Origin: Chrysochromulina parva
Taxonomy: Eukaryota; Haptophyta; Prymnesiales; Chrysochromulinaceae
Assembly (NCBI GenBank): GCA_002887195.1
Contig: PJAB01001009.1
Span: 1-18,228 of the forward strand
Reading direction: 5' to 3'
Length of the DNA: 18,228 bases
Program-made: the position numbers and the translations under genes
Shown here: in pieces, positions 15,001-18,228 of the stretch
Position numbering within the stretch: the stretch's first letter is position 1
Layout of the letters: the number at the start of each line of letters is the position of its first letter
Notes under the pieces: generated by a model
Seen by the model: the letters and a program-made list of their open reading frames with translations, nothing else
What the model was told of the DNA's origin: nothing
Databases searched by the model: none

Positions 15001-16132
15001 GGTTTTTGGCCCGGTGCGCTTCGTCAAAGACCAGCACGCCGTCAAAGAGGCGTCCGTCGTTGGGATCGTCCACTCCGGTCCCTGCGGCGGCCCAAGCGAC
15101 GAGCTGATCGAGTCGAGACTCGCCGTCCTTGTTCTTGGCGATCAGGGACTGGTAAGTGCAGAACATGACGCCATCATCTGGTGGCGGCTCTCCGTAGCTC
15201 AGCTTGTGGAGCGCTTGCAACGGCACCTTCGAGCGGCCCAGGTCGTCGAAGTCGCGCCGCGCGTCATGGAGCAAGGTCGTCGACACGGAGCACCAGATGT
15301 GACGATGGCGTCCGTGGCCGAGATTGTCGAGGATGACGGCCGCAATCTGCCGGCCCTTTCCAACGCCCGTGCCGTCGCCGAGGAAGAAACCACAGCGCGT
15401 GCCGTCCCCGTTGAAGCTCGCGTGCCGCTGCCCAGCGTACACCACTGTCTCCAGCTGCGCCGAGGAGAGGGCACCCTCTTCGTGACGATCCCAACCTCGG
15501 GCAGCGTCAGCATGGCCGCGCACGCCCCTGAGCAGCGACGCCGGCAGCTCGGGGGTGTAGTGCACGTCGGGCGGATCGACGGCGGCCATCGCGGACGACT
15601 CGACGATCGCGTCCTTGTGGTGCCGCCCGAGGGAAATCTTGCGAGGCACGTAGTGCGCGAAGACGTGCTCCTTCTTCTCATTCCCCTGCACGGCGGCGAC
15701 GGCTTCCTGCTCCAACAAGTCGGCGCCATCCTTGTCCGGGACAACGCCATCCTCCTCCTCCAGTCGCTGCTGCTCACTCACGGAAGCCGCACGTGCAGAG
15801 CTGGCGAATGAAGGAGCGGAGGCTTGTCTACGGTCCAGTTCGCCTCGTTCTGATACGATGCTCTGAGCCGTGTGCACTTGCACTTGCAGCGCATGAGCGA
15901 GATGCTGCTGAAGCCGCTGCGCCTTGATCAGTTCCCCGCTAACCGCCTTAAATTCGGCCGTCGTGGGAGATAATTCGCTCAGGATCTGCGAGTAAAGGGT
16001 GACGGCCCGTTGCGAGAGCAAGACCAAATGTCCATCCACAACACCGCGGCTCATCTGCGAGGTAATGGCAGTGACAATTTTCGCGAGCTCGTCTTGCACC
16101 TCAGGTCGCGGCCTCTTCGTGCCGACCTGCAT
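12019..16132 (-). CDS. SBNO: Strawberry notch (SBNO) family DExH helicase-like protein, two exons
   Basis: Exon 1 is 16132-14492 (547 codons); exon 2 is 14301-12019 (760 residues plus stop), spliced in phase 0 to 1307 residues, a usual SBNO length. SBNO proteins are nuclear superfamily-2 helicase-like regulators of transcription and chromatin. Seen: the nucleotide-binding loop LGDGTGVGKGRQ (about 251-262), motif II VFDEAHRAKN (about 368-377; many homologues have DECH), motif III YVSAT (about 409-413), the C-terminal helicase-half block CVVIGLLSTGEA (about 556-568), ISEAASCGISLHAD (about 698-711) and motif VI QQFGRTHRSNQ (about 737-747). Both helicase halves are present. The tail is acidic (ESSEDEEEEE) and ends DLLSMLI. 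Joining the exons gives exactly 24 residues between the FF of SFWGAHQAFF and CVVIGL, as in plant and animal SBNO, which fixes the splice sites. The N-terminal 150 residues are poorly conserved and the start is less certain. It is divergent from the ferredoxin gene. Confidence 0.93.
14302..14491 (-). other. SBNO intron made of two tandem 95-bp GT...AG units
   Basis: The intron runs from 14491 (GAG GAG|GTGAGTG) to 14302 (CTGCTGCAG|GCC) on the minus strand. It is exactly 190 nt and consists of two 95-bp copies, 14491-14397 and 14396-14302. They differ at two positions only (14412/14317 and 14479/14384). Each copy begins GTGAGTGTCGTC and ends CTCCAACTGCTGCAG, so each is a complete intron by itself. 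Inside each copy GATTGCCTC-like words are repeated four times. Retaining one 95-nt copy would shift the frame. Confidence 0.88.
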
Positions 16133-16342
16133 TCGGCTGCACTGGACGACGAGAGGATGCCGCGACGGACGAGCTAGCTGTTCCGCAAGGCGGGACCGGA
16201 TGCGGCACGCGATGTAGTAAAAGTGCGACGCGTCCTCGAGAAAAAGAACGTGAAGTGAATGTGAAAGGTCTGTGGTCCGTTAATTGAACTGGCCATTAAA
16301 CCTCCCCCACTGTTTACAGTTTCCGATGAGCGCTGCACGAAC
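16133..16342. promoter_or_regulatory. Divergent promoter region (SBNO / ferredoxin)
   Basis: 210 bp between the two start codons. It contains an AT-richer patch with gttaattgaac and ccattaaac (about 16279-16300) and the inverted word actgt-tt-acagt at 16309-16320 just before the ferredoxin ATG. Transcription start sites cannot be placed from sequence alone. Confidence 0.4.
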
Positions 16343-16912
16343 ATGCCGAAGTTCGCGAAGATGATTTTTCGATGGCGTCAACCATCGTTGCATCGTCTCA
16401 TTCCGCTTTCGCGGCTCCGCCGCGCGTTGAGCCCCGCACCGTCCGCTTCGTGGGACCCGTCACGCAAGACGCTGTCCTCCAAAGATATCGACCTCAGCAC
16501 CGCGACTGTCGGCGTCACGGTACATCTGCCCGAGGGTACTGTGCTCCAGATCAAGGCGCCCGTCAATAGTACGCTGATGCAAGCGCTCGAGGCAGCCGAC
16601 CTGGCCGACGTGTGGCCCGGCGGCGCCTGCGGCGGCATGTGCTCGTGCTCCACGTGCCGCGTTATCATTAAACACGCGCCGCGGCCATTTCCGCCACGAT
16701 CTGAGGACGAGGAGGACATGTTGGATGTCGCTGCGAGTGCAACGGCACGGCAACGTAACGACGAGAGCGTGATGGACGGATTCCTGGCGGAGAGCTCGAG
16801 GCTTGGATGTCAGCTCACGCTGACGGAACAGGACCACAACCTGATCATCGCGCTTCCCGACGACGTTACGAATGTGCTCGAGGTGCCGTTGTGGCTCCGA
16901 GGAAGCCGGTGA
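16343..16912 (+). CDS. Mitochondrial adrenodoxin-type [2Fe-2S] ferredoxin
   Basis: A 189-residue protein. Such ferredoxins carry electrons from an NADPH reductase to mitochondrial Fe-S cluster assembly and related reactions. The N-terminus (about 1-40) is rich in Arg, Ser and hydrophobic residues with no acids before residue 38 (RWRQPSLHRLIPLSRLRRAL), typical of a mitochondrial presequence. The core starts near 57. Cluster ligands fit C-x5-C-x2-C: C96, C102 and C105 in ACGGMCSCSTCRVI, then C156 in SSRLGCQL. An extra Cys (C100) lies within the loop. DMLD before the last ligand is the family's acidic partner-binding region. The gap from the third to the fourth Cys is 51 residues against about 37 in adrenodoxin, from an insertion around 131-148. 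The protein ends shortly after the core, as expected. The stop codon lies inside a donor-like GTGAGC. Confidence 0.9.
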   Translation: MPKFAKMIFRWRQPSLHRLIPLSRLRRALSPAPSASWDPSRKTLSSKDIDLSTATVGVTVHLPEGTVLQIKAPVNSTLMQALEAADLADVWPGGACGGMCSCSTCRVIIKHAPRPFPPRSEDEEDMLDVAASATARQRNDESVMDGFLAESSRLGCQLTLTEQDHNLIIALPDDVTNVLEVPLWLRGSR

Positions 16913-17017
16913 GCAGATGTGTCGGTGCGGCGCACGCGATCCGCGTGTCTGTCTCGTGTCTGCCGCGGCGGGAATTTCGTCTGATACACCACTCACCACT
17001 AACACTCACACGCAGCA
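16913..17017. other. Convergent 3' region (ferredoxin / secreted Lys-rich gene), possibly an intron
   Basis: 105 bp between two stop codons. It has the look of an intron read on the plus strand: GTGAGC at 16909, a CTAAC branch-like word at 16999-17003 and CGCAG ending at 17015. See findings. Confidence 0.35.
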
Positions 17018-17761
17018 TTAGCTTTCATCTTTGGGCTGCCGTTCTTGTTGCGCGCGCAGTTTGGCGACTGCCTTGGCCTTTGCTGCGGCCTTGGCACTTT
17101 TGGACACGGGAGTCTTGGTAGTCTCGACCAACGCCTCGAGGTCGTTGACGTCGGAAACTCTATCCAAGGTCGGGAACTTCTTCGGTGGCTTGGGTGGCTT
17201 GCCACCGGCAGCGCCTTGGGCCCGTGGTTGCACGCATACGATCCTGGCACGATACGTCGGGTCACTGCAGTACGAGTTGGCGGCCTCCTTGCTTTCACTG
17301 AGAGAGGCCTGCTTCTGGAGCTCCTCCATCGACGACGTGCCCACAGCGTGCAGCTTGCAAAGATTCTTGGACTTATTTTCCTCCTTTTGGCACCACCACC
17401 CCACCATTTGCTTGAAGTTCTTGGCGAACTTGGCCAACATGACATTGTCCCCTCCAAGGCTGCCCACGCTCGCGCGCATGCTCGCGTAGTCGGTCGAAGG
17501 CGGCTCGAAGGAGGAGGCCCCGGGTGGCTTGCGATACTTCTCTTTCACAGACTTCTCTTTCGCCGGCTTCTCTTTTTCGCCTTTTCGTGACTTGAAGAGA
17601 GACATAATGCTGAACTTGGACTTCTCCTCCTCTTGCAGGTAACGAGCAGACGCCTCAGCAGAATTGCCGGCGGCTTCAACGATCGGCGCCGTCGAAAGCG
17701 GCAGCGCTTTCGCGCTAGCAAGAACAGCGGCGAATGCAAGAAAAATCAGCGAGCGAGACAT
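17018..17761 (-). CDS. Secreted Lys-rich protein with two C-x10-C pairs, unknown family
   Basis: A 247-residue protein. I choose the ATG at 17761 because a clean signal peptide follows at once (MSRSLIFLAFAAVLASAKA); the open frame extends upstream without a better start. After an Ala/Glu-rich segment come a Lys/Glu-repeat region at about 57-78 (KGEKEKPAKEKSVKEK), a Ser/Pro linker, and a compact conserved-looking part: NVMLAKFAKNFKQMVGWWC at 106-124, then LCKLH (C135), SYC (C165) and IVCVQ (C176). Both Cys pairs have exactly ten residues between them. The tail is Lys/Ala-rich (KSAKAAAKAKAVAKLRAQQ). I do not recognise the family. Likely secreted or in an endomembrane compartment; the charged repeats would suit binding to polyanions, which is speculation. 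An AT-rich patch about 60-75 bp upstream of the ATG (17821-17835) could be its core promoter. Confidence 0.72.
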   Translation of the reverse strand: MSRSLIFLAFAAVLASAKALPLSTAPIVEAAGNSAEASARYLQEEEKSKFSIMSLFKSRKGEKEKPAKEKSVKEKYRKPPGASSFEPPSTDYASMRASVGSLGGDNVMLAKFAKNFKQMVGWWCQKEENKSKNLCKLHAVGTSSMEELQKQASLSESKEAANSYCSDPTYRARIVCVQPRAQGAAGGKPPKPPKKFPTLDRVSDVNDLEALVETTKTPVSKSAKAAAKAKAVAKLRAQQERQPKDES

Positions 17762-18228
17762 GGGTTCGCGGTACCGACATCGTTCTGTACCCCCACATGA
17801 ACGCCCGTTTTTCCAGGTGCAAATATTCATATTACTTTCCTCAGCAGGGGCGAATCCCAGCGCGGCAGGCTCCCCGCCCTGTGGGGAAACGCAAAGGCCT
17901 GCCGTTTTTCCGTCGCACAACGTGGCCGAAAGTGTCGAGACCAGTCAATTGGCCCACGTCCCCTCCAGGTCAGTCAGTCAGTTTCGTCGTGGTCCCCGCG
18001 CTCACGTCTCCTGCTACGCTGCTAGAGCTCAGCTCGGGCCTCCTCCGCGCTCACCCCAGACCACAACTCAGTCTCCAAAGGACGGCTCCGCTCACCGCAA
18101 CACCGTAACTGCCCCCGCCCCCCGATCAACGCTCAATGTGATGGTACTGAGTACGACCCTTGGTACGACCGTAATCTCTCCCAGCCGACAGTGCACAGGG
18201 ATGGATCATGCCCGGCCGCTGTCGCTGG
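17762..18228. other. Upstream region, no supported gene
   Basis: About 470 bp to the window edge. It should carry the promoter of the minus-strand secreted protein. An AT-rich island, aaatattcatattac (17821-17835), stands out in GC-rich surroundings. A plus-strand open frame covers part of it, but its peptide is compositionally random and lacks domains. The far right is rich in C-runs and gtcagtcagtcag-type words. I see nothing else. Confidence 0.45.
17863..17909 (+). other. GC-rich bulged hairpin followed by T5
   Basis: The outer arms cggcaggc (17863-17870) and gcctgccg (17897-17904) pair perfectly. Directly inside them tcccc (17871-17875) pairs with gggga (17883-17887) around a 7-nt loop, leaving a 9-nt bulge on the 3' side. 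T5 follows at 17905-17909. It could be the 3' end of a small structured RNA ending at a Pol III-type T-run, or a chance fold. Confidence 0.4.

Noticed and set aside
14546..15811. 421-codon plus-strand frame opposite SBNO exon 1
   Set aside because: Antisense shadow. The minus strand carries unmistakable helicase motifs.
17734..18108. 124-codon plus-strand frame at the right end
   Set aside because: Overlaps the signal-peptide end of the minus-strand gene, has no recognisable domain, and crosses the hairpin and promoter sequence.

Overview
The window looks like nuclear DNA of a GC-rich, gene-dense protist alga. A haptophyte is my best guess, which is inference from gene style and not proven. 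The evidence is eukaryotic: a Strawberry-notch (SBNO) helicase with a GT-AG intron, a mitochondrial adrenodoxin-type ferredoxin with a presequence, secreted proteins with signal peptides, IQ/WW/EF-hand/Sfi1-type modules, and no operons or Shine-Dalgarno sites. Genes are mostly single-exon and packed about 100-280 bp apart.

Layout. 1-1110 is a satellite-like array with a higher-order period of about 484 bp. 1111-1822 has no gene I can support, only two perfect palindromes. 1823-2320 (+) encodes a 165-residue protein with a C-terminal helical motif like that of PYM and eIF2A. 2579-10018 (-) is a 7.4-kb open frame for a giant protein of about 2479 residues: N-terminal IQ motifs, Ala/Glu-rich coiled coil, acidic and tandem-repeat segments, a WW domain split by a long insertion, an EF-hand pair, a second Ala-rich helical block, Sfi1-like tryptophan repeats and a basic Ser/Thr/Pro tail. 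10180-10743 (+) is a secretory-pathway FKBP peptidyl-prolyl isomerase, divergent from the giant gene. 11021-11737 (+) is a secreted Cys-rich PAN/Apple-like protein. 12019-16132 (-) is SBNO in two exons. 16343-16912 (+) is the mitochondrial ferredoxin, divergent from SBNO. 17018-17761 (-) is a secreted Lys-rich protein of unknown family with two C-x10-C pairs. 17762-18228 is upstream sequence with a strong hairpin.

The genes do not form a pathway; the neighbourhood reads as ordinary eukaryotic gene order with two divergent pairs (giant gene/FKBP, SBNO/ferredoxin) and three convergent pairs. The two observations I would follow first are these. The SBNO intron is exactly two tandem 95-bp copies, each a complete GT...AG intron, meeting at a zero-length-exon junction (CAG|GTGAGT). 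The giant gene joins calmodulin/centrin-binding modules (IQ, Sfi1-like) with its own EF-hands and a split WW domain, and carries many minisatellites whose periods are all multiples of three.
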